Part shown: one piece after another, positions 33,362 to 45,500 of the stretch
Layout of the letters: the number at the start of each line of letters is the position of its first letter
Numbering within the stretch: position 1 is the stretch's first letter
Made by a program: the position numbers and the translations under genes
Notes under the pieces: generated by a model
What the model saw: only the letters and a program-made list of their open reading frames with translations
The model's database searches: none
What the model was told of the DNA's origin: nothing
Source of the DNA: Amoebophrya sp. A120
Lineage: Eukaryota; Sar; Dinophyceae; Syndiniales; Amoebophryaceae
Assembly (NCBI GenBank): GCA_905178155.1
Contig: CAJINV010000004.1
Span: 6,910,358 to 6,974,357, forward strand
Direction: 5' to 3'
DNA: 64,000 bases

Positions 33362-36300
33362 TCAGCTTCGCGGAGGTGGCATGCTGTTGTCTCCTTCGTA
33401 AGGACTTCTACCACGTGCAGCATAACTATTATTTCTGTCCTCTTCATCATCATTTCCCAACAACGCCTGTCGTGCCTGCTCGTTCGCTGTCATATTCCCG
33501 GAAATTCGAAAATTGTCCCCTGCTTGTTCCGCGGCAAAATGATCTTCCTGTGGTCCGTCGGTACTTCTACTTGTCCCCCGTTTTATCTCCTCCTCCACAT
33601 GATGATGATGATGCTGGTGGTCTACGTCTTCTACCATACGTCCAGTACTGCTGCTACCGTGCTGTGCACCTCCTCCACCGAGCGGGGACGGCGGGATCAA
33701 AATCCCCTCCGAAGCCGGTTTCCCGTGGAGCCCGAAGGGCCCCAGAGGGCTGGAAAGCAGTAGATTTGGTATCCTGTGTAAGAACGCCCCCACCCCATAG
33801 TCAAGTCTGCTAGACAAATCACCAAGCTTTGGCTGTTGCGCATGACAAGTGTGGCCTCGTAGTGTATTAATCCTGTTTAGCAAGTTCAGCAGCATCACAG
33901 ATCTAGCATATCATGGAGATTGGAGCATGACAAATTTCGAAACACGACAAGAAAACACTGCCCATGGGGCTCCGCATGAGAAACATTCTCAGCATGTAGA
34001 TTTGCATTTTACAACTATGGGGTGGGGACGTTTTCACTCCGGATATCTGGCGTCTGTTGTTCTGATCGGTGATCTACAGCAAGAACTTGATGATCGGCGC
34101 GCTCGATCGGTGTAGGTGTTGACGACTGTTGAACTTGAACAAAAAGCGGCTCTACTAATTCTTGCTGTTGCAGCTGCAGCGGCTGGTAGTTGTGGTGTTG
34201 GCTTTGGTTATTTTCCAGTTGGAACAAATGATCTACTTCGTGGTTTAAGATCGGGGTGTCGAACACAATCAAGTCCTGGAGCTATCCTAAGCAAAAACGT
34301 CCCCACGACCCCATAGCCAAGTTTGGAATCTAGCAACACAAGTATCCAAGTTTTGGGAGCTGTGCATGACAAGTTTCCCTCTGCAGTGTAGTGCTGGTTG
34401 GCAAGGAACGCCGCATGAGAAAGCTCTTTTCTCATCCTGTTTACAGCATTACAAATACAAATTCCAAAACACGATTGGAAACAATGCCTCTCATGGAGCT
34501 GCGCATTACAAATCGATTCCTGTCATTGCGCATTTGCATGACAACTCTGGGGAGGTGGGGACGCTTTTACTCAGGATAGGAGCTGCTCTTCGTGGTCGGA
34601 CATCACCGGCGATAAGTTCTGGTGCTCTTCTCCTCTATGCGAGAAAAAAACTATGTGAGTGTAACAAATCTGTGATGCGGAACTATGTAAAACAGTTATC
34701 ACCTGTCATGCTGGATCTGCGTAGTTATAGGCCGCTTTCATACGCGTTTCCACTGATACTAGCTGCGCATGCCAGGTTTATTTCCCTGTAATGCAAAGGG
34801 AATTTGTGATGCTGCTCTTCCTACACATTTTCAACACTTACACAGTTTTTTTCCTGGATATCCTCGATGAAGATTGTTGTACTGCTGATTCTTACTTGCG
34901 CTTGCCTGCTGGTGCTGCGCCGCGTTATCGCCGACGCACCACGTGGCGGCGTTTTCTTCCAACAGCGTGGAATCGATCTTCGGTATGAACTGCGAAAGTA
35001 TCGACATCATACGATGCAAGTCTTACATTACAAATATTTTTCCTAAAGTAAATCAGCATGACGAATTTTATTTCTCATGCTGAGAAAATTTGCAATGCAT
35101 TTATACGAGTACGATACTTTTGCATTTGATATTCGGAAAAGGATGTTGCTGCTGATGGCTGGCTGACGTCGTGCTGGAGGCGCAGCTCGGATGCTGGTTG
35201 ATGTTCTCCAGGAAATTATCGGTTGTTTGCTGTTCTTGCAGCGCGAGTAGATCCGCTGCATTTGTACATCCGGCCGCCTGCGAACTATTGCTTGCTCCTG
35301 TTTGCTGCCCTGCTCCCCTTGTCGTGCTGGTATTATTGTGGTCAGCCGCTGCGTTGGTCGGTGCGCCATCGAAACTACATATGGACTGCTTCTTGTAAAA
35401 AGCGTCGGATTTGTAGGCGTCGACCGGCTCGGAGAAGACGGAGGCTGTCGTGCATTTGCATAATATTGAAGTTATAATTTGACAAAAATTGATGTAGAGG
35501 TTTTGATAGTTTCATTGATCGATAGGACGGGAAAGAACAGAAGTTTTATGATTGATCAAGTGTAGTTTTTCTTTTTATGCACGAGTAACCCAAAATACAA
35601 GCGGTAGATGAAATCAATTATCCAAAAATACTTCTTGGCAAGCTTGCCAGTGTGGTGTTCAGGTAAAAATTTGGCGTCCCGCCCGGCACGAGATCTTCGT
35701 GCGCCCCGCGAAAGTCGTTATTCATTCCTCGTGGGCTGCACCCCTGAAAAGCATTTCCATGATTTCCGGCTCCTTGGTAGTTCGCCGGGTTTGCCGGTGG
35801 ACTGGGGTGGAACTTCATCCCCCACGCGGCCTTTATGCGCTTCCCGCGGTCCGCACCGATGTTCAGCCTGAGTTGGTGCCGCGCTTTCGCATTTGAAGGA
35901 CCCGGCTGGTGATAGTAGTTTCCACCACCTTCGCCGGGTTTGTTCCTAGAAAAATTATCGTTCTGATCCCGGTTCTTGGTGGAGAAATTTCTGCCGTCTT
36001 GATGTTGCCCAGCACGATAAAAATTTCTTCCGTTGTTATTCATCTCGGAACCACCTCCGATAATTCCATTTCCTTTTCCACCAGTAAAGTTTCTGTTGTA
36101 ATTTCTAATTCTATCACCTGGTCCACCTTGTTGTTGTCCACCGGTCTGCATACCAGAAGAAGTAGCCCCGCCACCAGCGTCTTTATTGTACAACCCAGTC
36201 GTCTGCGACAGACGCAATTCGCGGTTTAGCCCGTCCTTCATCTTATTCCTATCGTTGTGGATCCGAAGCGTTTTCGGCGCGGAGTGGGGTAAGAGTGTGT

Positions 36301-37759
36301 TCATCTGCTGGTCGCGAATCATGTTTATCGCGTTTTGCGACATCGAACTCGCCGTGCGGACCTTCTTTTCGTTTAGCTGAACTTCGTTTTCTTCCTCCTC
36401 TTATCAACTGCAAAAGTATCGTACTCGTATAAATGCATCACAAATTTCCTCAGCATGAGAAGTAAAATTTGTAATGCGGATTTAGCACAAGAACAAGATT
36501 TGTAATGCATGATTGCAATACGAGTACGATACTTTTGCACAGGATACCTCTTCGTCGTCCTCCCGCTCCTCGACCTCAACGGTCAACTCGTCAGATATGG
36601 CGTTCTCAACTGTTACATTCTCAACTGTTACATGAGTTTGTGATGCAAGCATGGCGAAAGTGAAAGGGGGAAGCTTGCGCCTTTTGCATTACAAATTTGG
36701 CACAGAGTTAGATGCTGTTTAGCCCTTCGGATATTTGTCATGCGAAGCAGCTTAATCGTGGCGATCTTGGTGGCAAATTTGCATGACAAATCATGTAACA
36801 GCTGAGAATGTAACAGTTGAGAACGCCATATCAGAAGTCAGAATGCCCACGAACCACCTGATAAAAAGGGGGATGATTTTGCTTATCAGAAGTAGATCAA
36901 GATGCATGACAAATTTCTTCGTTCATGTAGGAAATCTCGTCTAGCTTGACCTTTCATTTGAGGGTTGTGGCAGTAGTCCTCTCAGGGAGATGAAACAAAG
37001 TAAGCGAAATTTTTACACAACATCATTCTAAAAAAAACATCTATCTGATAAAAATCAATACGCAATAACCCCGAACGTGACGACAAAGGTGCCCAGCATG
37101 CTGAGCCCGTAGCGCTCAAAGCAATCCCCATAGCCCTTTTTCTCCTCGTACACGCACTGTCCGTAGTGTTTACATTCCACGCCGAAAATGATGAATTCCC
37201 CGACCGTGAATAGAATCGCCGCGGCCAAGTCCCAATTGAAGTTCGCTAGCCAGTTGTAAAACCACAAAGATTTCTGCTTCTCCAGCACCTCATCGTCGTA
37301 CGACTTGGCTTTCCGGGTGAGCAGCACGGAAAAGAGCGTCACCAGCGTGAAAAAGCCGACGAAGGCGGCGACGGACGTCCAGGCCAAGGCGGCTTGGCCC
37401 GGGAGATTGACGTCGGTTGGGAACGGGTCTGCGACGGGTAAGGAGCCTTGCCCGGGATCTTGCTGATGGGTCTGCCCTGCCGCGGCCGCGTGGTTGATTA
37501 TGGCGTGGTGAATTGTCGATGTACTTGAATCTGGGACAACTCCTGTGCCTCTCGTGACGTCGTGACCATGTTCTTGTGCGATCACATGACTCGTCACCGG
37601 CGCGAGAAACCCGCCGTTGCTACTTCTAGCTGCTGCAACGCCTGCTCCTGCCCCCGCTGCGGCGGTGGATACAAGAATCTGCTGCCCCTCGTGAGAGGGG
37701 AATGGCACACCGTCAATGACATCGACGGTAGGTAGATGCGCAGTGACTTCTGGGCTCAT
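33362..37759 (-). CDS. Gene 5: polytopic membrane protein with long Q/N/G-rich tail, unknown function
   Basis: ATG at 37759 (MSPEVTAHLP), stop TGA at 33362; 878 residues when six introners and two GT-AG introns are removed. N-terminal 120 residues are Ala/Gly/His-rich. Hydrophobic segments lie at about 124-147 (AALAWTSVAAFVGFFTLV), 177-194 (LAAAILFTVGEFIIFGVE) and 217-236 (LGTFVVT joined to WFVGIL). A Cys-containing loop (ECKHYGQC, then DC) sits between the second and third segments. After an acidic linker (EEREDDEEEEE) the rest is Asn/Gly/Gln-rich with GGG, RNF and HHHHH tracts, probably unstructured and facing one side of a membrane. No family was recognised. The join at 36858-37076 is the weakest: the upstream part could end by itself at 37055 and the downstream part could start at an ATG near 36926. 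One gene is preferred because other gene gaps here are at least 0.68 kb. Confidence 0.58.
33770..34045. mobile_element. Introner IE-5 in gene 5
   Basis: TSD tttgg/tctgg. Junction QQTPD|LLLSS. Confidence 0.86.
34283..34578. mobile_element. Introner IE-5 in gene 5
   Basis: TSD ggagc on both sides. Junction HEEQL|QDLIV. Confidence 0.92.
34636..34860. mobile_element. Introner IE-8 in gene 5
   Basis: TSD tcctc on both sides. Junction NLHRG|EEHQN. Confidence 0.92.
34984..35131. mobile_element. Introner IE-2 in gene 5
   Basis: TSD ttcgg on both sides. Junction QHPFP|KIDST. Confidence 0.92.
35445..35631 (-). other. GT-AG intron, gene 5
   Basis: Donor CCAAGAA|GTATTTTT, acceptor CACGACAG|CCTCC. Phase 1, joining LASLPR to TSVFSEP. 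187 nt, AT-rich. It fuses two frames that would otherwise look like separate genes. Confidence 0.68.
36402..36546. mobile_element. Introner IE-2 in gene 5
   Basis: TSD cctct on both sides. Junction EDDEEE|EENEV. Confidence 0.92.
36596..36830. mobile_element. Introner IE-7 in gene 5
   Basis: TSD tcaga on both sides; long inverted ends of the ctcaactgttacattctcaa type. Junction GILTS|DELTV. Confidence 0.92.
36858..37076 (-). other. Probable GT-AG intron, gene 5
   Basis: Donor GTCGTCAC|GTTCGG (weak), acceptor CTTTTTATCAG|GTGG. Phase 2 on both sides, joining LGTFVV-T to WFVGILTS. If it is not used, two adjacent genes are present instead. Confidence 0.45.
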
Positions 37760-39515
37760 CGTTATTCCCGAAAAATAGGTGCATGGAAATTCTGTCAGCG
37801 CTGCGGGTTGTGTGATGTAACAGCAGCAGCGACAGGTGTTTTTTGATAGGTAAAGAACTTTTATATTGCAGTTTTAGAAGCTGCGGATCAAAAAATAGGA
37901 AGATACAAAAAAGAGGTAGTGGCGTCGGTCTTTTTTGTATCAATGGCTAAGTGAAATCATAGTAAACGATGTACTCAAGCTGCTGCTGCTACGTTCAAAT
38001 AAATTTGCAAAAGCTGCGAACTATTTATCATCGACTGAGTCTGTAAAAAGAGGACAGTGAACTGCGCGTATGCACTGTCGTGAGACTATGTTGAAAAACT
38101 TCACAGAAAAAATTGTCGCTAGAAAAAGCTAAAGCATGATGATGGCATCAAAACAGGTGCGTGGGTAATAGGAATAGGTCTAGTTGCTATGGCGTTTAAA
38201 GTTGTTTCCTAAATTTCAGCGGTTCCTGTAGTTATATGTGGGTCGCATGAAGGAAAATACTCAAAATCCGCGTGAACAATTCTACTTGCTGCAGAATGCT
38301 AGTACCTAGAAAGAGAAAGACCCGAGCCATTTAAGAGCTTCCTTCGCAATTTGCGGATCATTTTTATCACGCGCTTCTGTCCAGACCATGAGCTGCTTGA
38401 GCTACTTGATACTTCAGCTCCGGATCATATTTCTTTGGATATGCAAATGCATTTCAGGGATGATCAACACAATACAGTGCGTGGCGCTTATTTTCATCAT
38501 GGGGACCACGGCCACATCGATCCATCTGTACTAACACGAACCAGAGAGGTTCACGAAATGGATCTTTTCTTCGTTTATTTTCCGGCATTCTTTATGCTAT
38601 GTAGCACAAGAAGCTGCACAGCAATCTTCTTTTTCATCTTCTGGATCTGTCTTATTTTTTCTTTTTCCAGGGAGCAGGGTAAAACTTCCGATCCTGTGTA
38701 GCTTGCTTGCCCGAGAAATTCAAATCTTCATGCAAAGAAAACAACAACCAGAACAAGATCCAAATAAACCTAGATCAAGAACAACTGTTGATGGCTCGTC
38801 TATCTTATCATTAGTTACTGCACAACACGACCGACGAGAAACCCAAGCCGACAAAAACAGGACAAACCAGCATTCTAAAAGTTCGAGTTGAGGTGGCTGT
38901 GCCACTTCTGTTTCTGAGCGCTCAAAAAATAAATGGGGTAATTTGTGTGAAGGGGCGAGTAGTAAATAATTCCACAATCAACTCGGGCGACGTGGTATCA
39001 AATCTTGGATTTTCATCATTTTTTTGATTTTGTAAAGATTAAAAAAAGGTGGTCGTCGCTTTATTTTTTTTTGGTTTTTTGAATAACCGGAGCGAGCCAC
39101 TTCTTCTGTTTTTTTGTTCTTGAAACGAGTGTAGTTGCATGAACGGCTTTGTCCTTTCCGACTTCGATTGCGTTTGCCGTTCATGGCAGACACACAAAAG
39201 CGCCTGTTTATTGCTCGTGCAATTCTAATATTGGCCTCGAACAGGGGCGGGTAAGTAAAAACCGAGGGAGTTTCGTTATGTCAACACTTGCTATGTACTT
39301 GATAAAGTACGTGTACAACGAAGGAAGTCCTTATGTTTTCTTACTAGGTAAGCTGTTGTGCTGTGGCCTGTGTCCTCCCGCACGTTACTTGTTCCGAGTT
39401 GTAAACTAACTTTACAACGTCAACGGAGGGTTTCATTTTCCGACTATGAGTAGTATTTGAATTTGGTCGCCGGATTTTCGAAAAAGCCTTTTTTCTCTGT
39501 AACCTGCAAATGATT
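37760..39515. other. Intergenic region between genes 5 and 6
   Basis: 1.76 kb, the largest gap between genes. A 117-codon plus-strand frame at 38351-38701 lacks an ATG start and any recognised domain. AT-rich near 39000-39120. No RNA gene or introner seen. Confidence 0.55.
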
Positions 39516-42500
39516 CTAATATCTCCGATATTCCGCCGGCGCCTTTCCCGCCCGTTTATGTTCACCGCCGCGGTTACTGATGTTCTTGTCGTCGTTGTAA
39601 TTGTTGCTATATTTCCTTCCCCCTCCCTTGTGTCCGTACTCGCGCGGCGCCTGCGTCTTGCCCTGGCCCTTCCCGTACTCCTGCGGCGCCCGTTGGCTCG
39701 GTCGGTTGCGCGTCGTCTTGCCACCGTTATTATAATTCATATCCTCGCGTTGATGTTCGCGTTCGTTCTTGCTGTGGTTCCGATCATAATTGTTCGAATT
39801 CCCACCTTTGTAGTTCCGGTTTGGGGAACTGTGATTTTTGTTCCCCTTGTTAGTACCATTATTCTTTCCGTAGTACTCCCTTGTAGACCCAGTTCTCACC
39901 TTACTGGTACTTCTACCGCCCCTTTCTTCATCCCGCTCGTAGTGGTCGTCCTTCCGCTCGTGTTCTCTATTTCCACCATACTCATGGTCCCGGCCATAAC
40001 CCCCTCTACTTGTACCACCTCCTCCAAAGGGGCCGCGGCTCGCTTCCTGCTCTCCACTTCCGTGGCTGCTCCGCCGGCGTAACTGTGCTGCGCGTTTTTG
40101 TTGCTCCTCCTCCTGCTTTTTCCGAAGCATTTCCACCGTTTCGTCATTTACGTACCGGTCGCTCATGCGGGCCTCCGGCGGTTTATGGAATTCTCAAGCG
40201 TCTTCACATTGTCAGCTGTCACATGAATTTATGATGTAGGAAAACCAAAACTGAAAGGGCGGGGTACGGGACGGGTAAATTGCACCTTTTGCATTACAAA
40301 TTTGGAACGGATTAATATTTCCCCGCTGTAGTTAAGCGCTGCATCGAGAACAACTTGTTGTGCGAAGTAGCTTGATCGAACGGATGGATGCTGATGGTAA
40401 TCGTAATTGGAATTTCATCGCGTGAAAAACCACACATCTAACACGCAAACAATGTAAAACGTTTGAGAACCGCTCCATACGGTTTGCTGTTGTACATAGC
40501 CTGGTACTCACGCTTGTTGCGCTCCTCCGAAGTTTCTCCCGGAACAGGACTGGCATTGTCCTTTCGTGGACGATGACCGTCATGATAAAAATCCTTATCT
40601 TTGTCATGCTTGTCCTCGCGGCGTTTGATCTCAATCTTACGTTTTTTATTACCATGCTCGTCTTTGGCGCGGTCTTCTTCCTCTTCCTCGATTTCGTATT
40701 TCGCAACACTGCCACTCCGGTTGTTGTTTCTTGTTGTCAACCCCCCATTGCGGGTCGTGGCATGATTGCGTCCGCCATTCCGCGTCGTCATGCCGCCGCG
40801 GGCCCGGTCTTTGTGGTCTCCTTCCGGAGATTGCGAAGCAGGTTTATTCTTGGACCGAGACCGTTTGTTTGTAGGACCGTCGCGTCCTCGTCCAGTATTC
40901 TGGTAACCACCAGCTGCCGCGCCCTCTTTATCTTCCTCTCGTTCCTTCCCGCGCCGCCGCCCGGAGGCCGACTTGTTCCTGCCGCGCCGGGTAGTCTCGC
41001 CTTTATTTTCCTCGACGGGTGCAGCTGAGGGCTTCTTCTTCGACGTCGCACCTCTATTTCCGCGGCTGTCGCCACGAGCAGCTGGCTTATTTTCTCCACT
41101 GTGCTTCTTGTTATTCTCCTCGCGACCTCCTTTGTTCTCTTCTCGACCACCCCGACGGCTGTTCCCGAGTTGTTTGCTGTCGGGGCTGCGTCGGCCACGA
41201 CCGGACGGTTGCTGGTGCTCTGGTTGAGGTTCTCCTTTTTCGGGAGCAAGAACCGCTGCGGCGGCGTCTTCTTCCTGAGCAATGGTTTTGTTGTCGTTTT
41301 TTGCCGGTCCGAGCTCCGCCGAAGCAGCAGGATTATTTTTGTTCGCCGGCTTGTTTTCTTTTTCAGCATCCTGCTCCTCGCCCTCGTCATCGTCGTCAGA
41401 GCTGTCATCGCTGCTGGACGACGAGGAGTCGTCTTCTTTTTTGTCTCCATCGCCGCCTACCTTCTGATTTTCCGGAGAAATAACTTGCCCCTGCTCGTCT
41501 TGCAGAGGCTGCTGCTGCCCGCTCGCCGGCGTGCTGTTGTCCACAGCTTCTTGCCCTGGGTGGTCTCCTACGGATGTCGAATTACGCTTAGTATTTCTAT
41601 CCTGCAGCATCTTCTCCTCCTGTACCTTCTTCATGGCCGCCCGCTGTAAGTCCACGATTTTTCATGCAGTGCGAAAGTATCGCACTCGTATAAATGGATA
41701 TACAAATTTCCTCAGCATGAGAAATAAAATTTGTAATGCTGATTTACCTTAGGGAAAAGATTTGTAATGCATGATTGCAATACGAGTACGATACTTTTGC
41801 ACGGGATATTTTTTCGTGTTCCACGATGTGCCGTGGCTTTTCGAAAATCGTGATGATGTTGTTACGGGCTTCCTCGATCTTTTTCAAGTATGGGAGTGTC
41901 AGGATCGAAATCGTCAAAGTTGAAAGAATCTGTAATGCAATAAAGCGATACCAGCTGGAGCCCAGTTTGCAAGTGACGCATGACAAATTTTGACAGCATG
42001 GAAATCCGATTTGTCATGCTGTTTGGACAGAGAAGACTGCTTTTGTCATGCTGTTTTAGCAGCGCTATCTCACACCCCAAACAGGCTTACAATCGGCCTC
42101 AGTTGCCTGCTCTGCAAGACAGGCCCATTGCGTCTAGCATTTTATGCATCAAACTATTTCAACTTTGACGATTTCAATCCTGACGCTTCCATATAAAGGG
42201 AATCTCGAGTAAGGAATTGTCCCCGTACCACTGGTTAAACCCTTTCACGTATCATGTGCAAAAGTATCGCACTCGTATTGCATCATGCATTACAAATTTC
42301 TTTCCTGAGGTAAATCCGCATCACAAATCTTATTTTTCTTGCTGAGGAAACTTGTAATGCATTTATACGAGTACGATATTTTTGCACAGGATATCACGTT
42401 GATGTGCAGGCTGATATTGGACAAATTGTAGATCTGCCCCGGCTCCAGGGACACCTGCGCAGCCGGGGGCGGACCGGAGGTAGATATGCAGTGCAAAAGT

Positions 42501-45500
42501 ATCGCGCTCGTAGTAATCCTCGCAGTCATGCATTACAAATCTCCATCCTAAGGTAAAACTACATGACAAATTCCGTTTGTCACGCTGAACTAATTTGGAA
42601 TACAGTTATTACAACGTACGATGCTTTTGCAGTGCATAGTAGATTTCTGCTGTTGCTGGTGTTGAACACCGCCACCACCAGTACCCTGCTGTTGCTTTTG
42701 TTGCTGTTGCGCACTACTTTTTTCCTTTGCGGCCTGCTGCTCGGTCAGCTGTTGGTGCTTCGCGTTGGTCGGCGTAGTGCGGGTGGTAGACAGGTTAGTT
42801 GTGTCCATATGATTGTTACCTCCCGGTGCGCCAACATCCATGGTCGTGCCAGCACTGCCTTCGAGGACATTTTCTCTTTTATTCACCTCCCCCTCGGCGC
42901 TTTCCTCCTGAAGATTCTTTTTCAATTTTTTCCGATCCCCGAGTTTGTCGCGAAGCAACTCTGCTTTCCGCTTCTTCAAATCATCCGTATTGCTGGTACC
43001 CGCAGCATTCATCGCCGAGGAGCAAGCCGACGCGGAGGCGGTTCCAGAATTGATGTTTTGGTCCTTGCTAGCCGTTTTCAAGGCCGCTTTTCGCTGCTTC
43101 TCGGATTCGGAATCATCGGAATCGCTAGACGACGAGGAATCATCGGAATCGCTCGAGCTTGTCGATTCCACTTTCTGCTGCTGCTTCACCGGCTGCTTTT
43201 TCTTCTTCTGCGTAGAAGTCTTGTGTTTAATATTCCCCCGCTCTTTCGCCTCCTTTTTTTTCTGATCCTGCTGTTTCTTGCGGGCTAGTATGATTTGCAA
43301 AAGTGGCGCACTCTTGAAATTTGTAATGCATTTACAGCAAATGCATTACAAATTTCCTCAGCATGAGAAATAAAATTTGTAATGCAGATTTGCTTTGGGA
43401 ACAAGATTTGTAATGCAAGACTTGCATTTATACGAGTGCGATACTTTTGCACAGGATAGCTAGTTTCTTGTCAGCCTTAGTCGCGTGCTCCTTCGAGGAA
43501 GCCGCCTTGTTACGACGGAGGTGGACGCCTGCTCCGGGGGAGTCGGATATGAAAGTGCACCACTCCCCCTTCCCCTCATTTGTATTGCATGAGCAGCAAC
43601 ACAAGCGTCGGAAAGAATGCGGGTTTTGCATGACAAATTCACCCGAGTAGATTGTAGTGCTGTTTGATCTACCAGATGAACCTGTCATGTTTGATCTACC
43701 AGATGAACCTGTCATTGTAGTGCTGTTTGATCTACCAGATGAAAGGTGCCAAGAGGCAAAGGGTGGATTTAAGTACGTATTTTGCATGACAAATGAGGGG
43801 GAGCAGGGGGACGAGTTGTGCACTCTCATATCGGACTTTTCCTTTTCCTGAGCTTTATCCACCTGCTCCTTTCGACGAACCTCGTCTTCGTCCTCCACCG
43901 CCCGCACAGATTTACTGTTCTGTTTCTCCGCGTGACGGCGACTGGAGGATCCAGGCTGTTGTATTGCAGTGAAAAATTATGCCCCCCACACCCAAAGTCG
44001 CAAAAATTTGTGATGGGAGGTTGCCAAATGAAAACTTTTTGTCATGCATGCAAGAAGTATGCATCTTTCTGATGCAGAGTCTAGGCGTGTATCCCATCGC
44101 TTGCATGACAAGCGCCACTCTTGCTGGGGTCTTTTGCAATGCAAATTTTTGCTATTCCCGCTTGAAAATCTGTGATGCTGATAGATGCAAGAGGGCGAGT
44201 GTTTCATTTGGAAAGGTTTGCAATACAAATGCTCCCAAATTCGGAGGTGGTGGCATTTTTCACTTTGATATGTTGCTCCGGAACTTCTTGCTCTTCGACG
44301 GAAGAGGACAAAACATCCTCGTCTCGCTGTTCCCGTACTTGTACCTGCTTGCGACCACTATTCGTATTCCCGTCGTTCGCTTGTTTGGCCTCGGCACCAT
44401 TATCACGCTCACGGGCGGTTCGTCGCGCTCCACCTTCCTCTTCTTGTTCTTCTCGCGGCGACCCACGGTTCTGGTCACGGTCACGGTCACGTCCACGCCG
44501 TTCTCTGCTGCGGCTGCGTTCATCCTCTTCGATTTCGTACTTTTTCGCTCCTGCAGTTTGCTGCCCGCGGCGGGAAGGAGCAACGGCGAGTGTGTCATGG
44601 CGCTGGCGCAACTGTTCCCGGTCGCGGCCCTGGCGATAGTCGTTTTTTTCCCCTTCGCGCTCTTGAACATGCGCGGCCCCGCGGCCACGAGAGTTGTCTT
44701 CTTTATTCCGCCCGCGTCGTGTGCCACCATGATGTTCTTCGTCTTTGCCGCGCCCTTTATCGCGGGGCCGATCCAGAAGTTCCTTCTCCTCGTCTGCCAC
44801 TTCTCGAGGAGCAGCGAGCGTTTCACGGCGACCACGCCTGTGACCACCATCAGCCTCGAGTTCCACGACCGAAGCGCGACGATTCTTGCGGTTCACGCCA
44901 ACTTCCTCCTCCTCTTGCAGCTCTCGGCCATGACGAGTTTTTGTTTTCTCTGCAGCATCACGCGACGTTATGACTGTGCACAACTCCCCCTCCGCCTCAT
45001 TTGTATGGCGTGAACAGCAATACAAGCGTCAGCAAGAGTGCAGGTTTTGCATGACAAATCTGCAGAAGAGTATAGTGCTCTTTGGACGACCAGAGCTTGT
45101 GATGCAAACGGTGTGTTCAAGGCATGGAGAGGAGTGGATTTGGTAACTTGCATCACAAATGAGGGGGAGTGGGAGTTGTGCACAGTCATAGACGTGTTTG
45201 CTGCACCTCGACGGCCTCGTCCTCCCGAAAGAGAGCGGTCGTTCTGCTTCTCTACAACTTCGTGATGATCATCGTCTCTCGTCCGCCGGTGACCACGGGC
45301 ACCGCGCTCCTCTACAACGTCCACCTCGCGGCGATGGGTAGAGGACGCGTTTCTGCGGGGTCGTCCACGCCCATCCTCACGATCGTCGTGTTCCTCCTTT
45401 CGAGTAGTAGTACCAGCACGGGTCTGTTGTTCGTCTTCGCGAGTCTTATTGCGCCGACGTCCACGACTCTCTTGCCGACCTCTCGTGCCTACTTCCTGCT

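Noticed and set aside
32953-33453. Minus-strand 166-codon frame overlapping the end of gene 5
   Set aside because: Its overlap with gene 5 is in another frame, and the remainder has no family resemblance.
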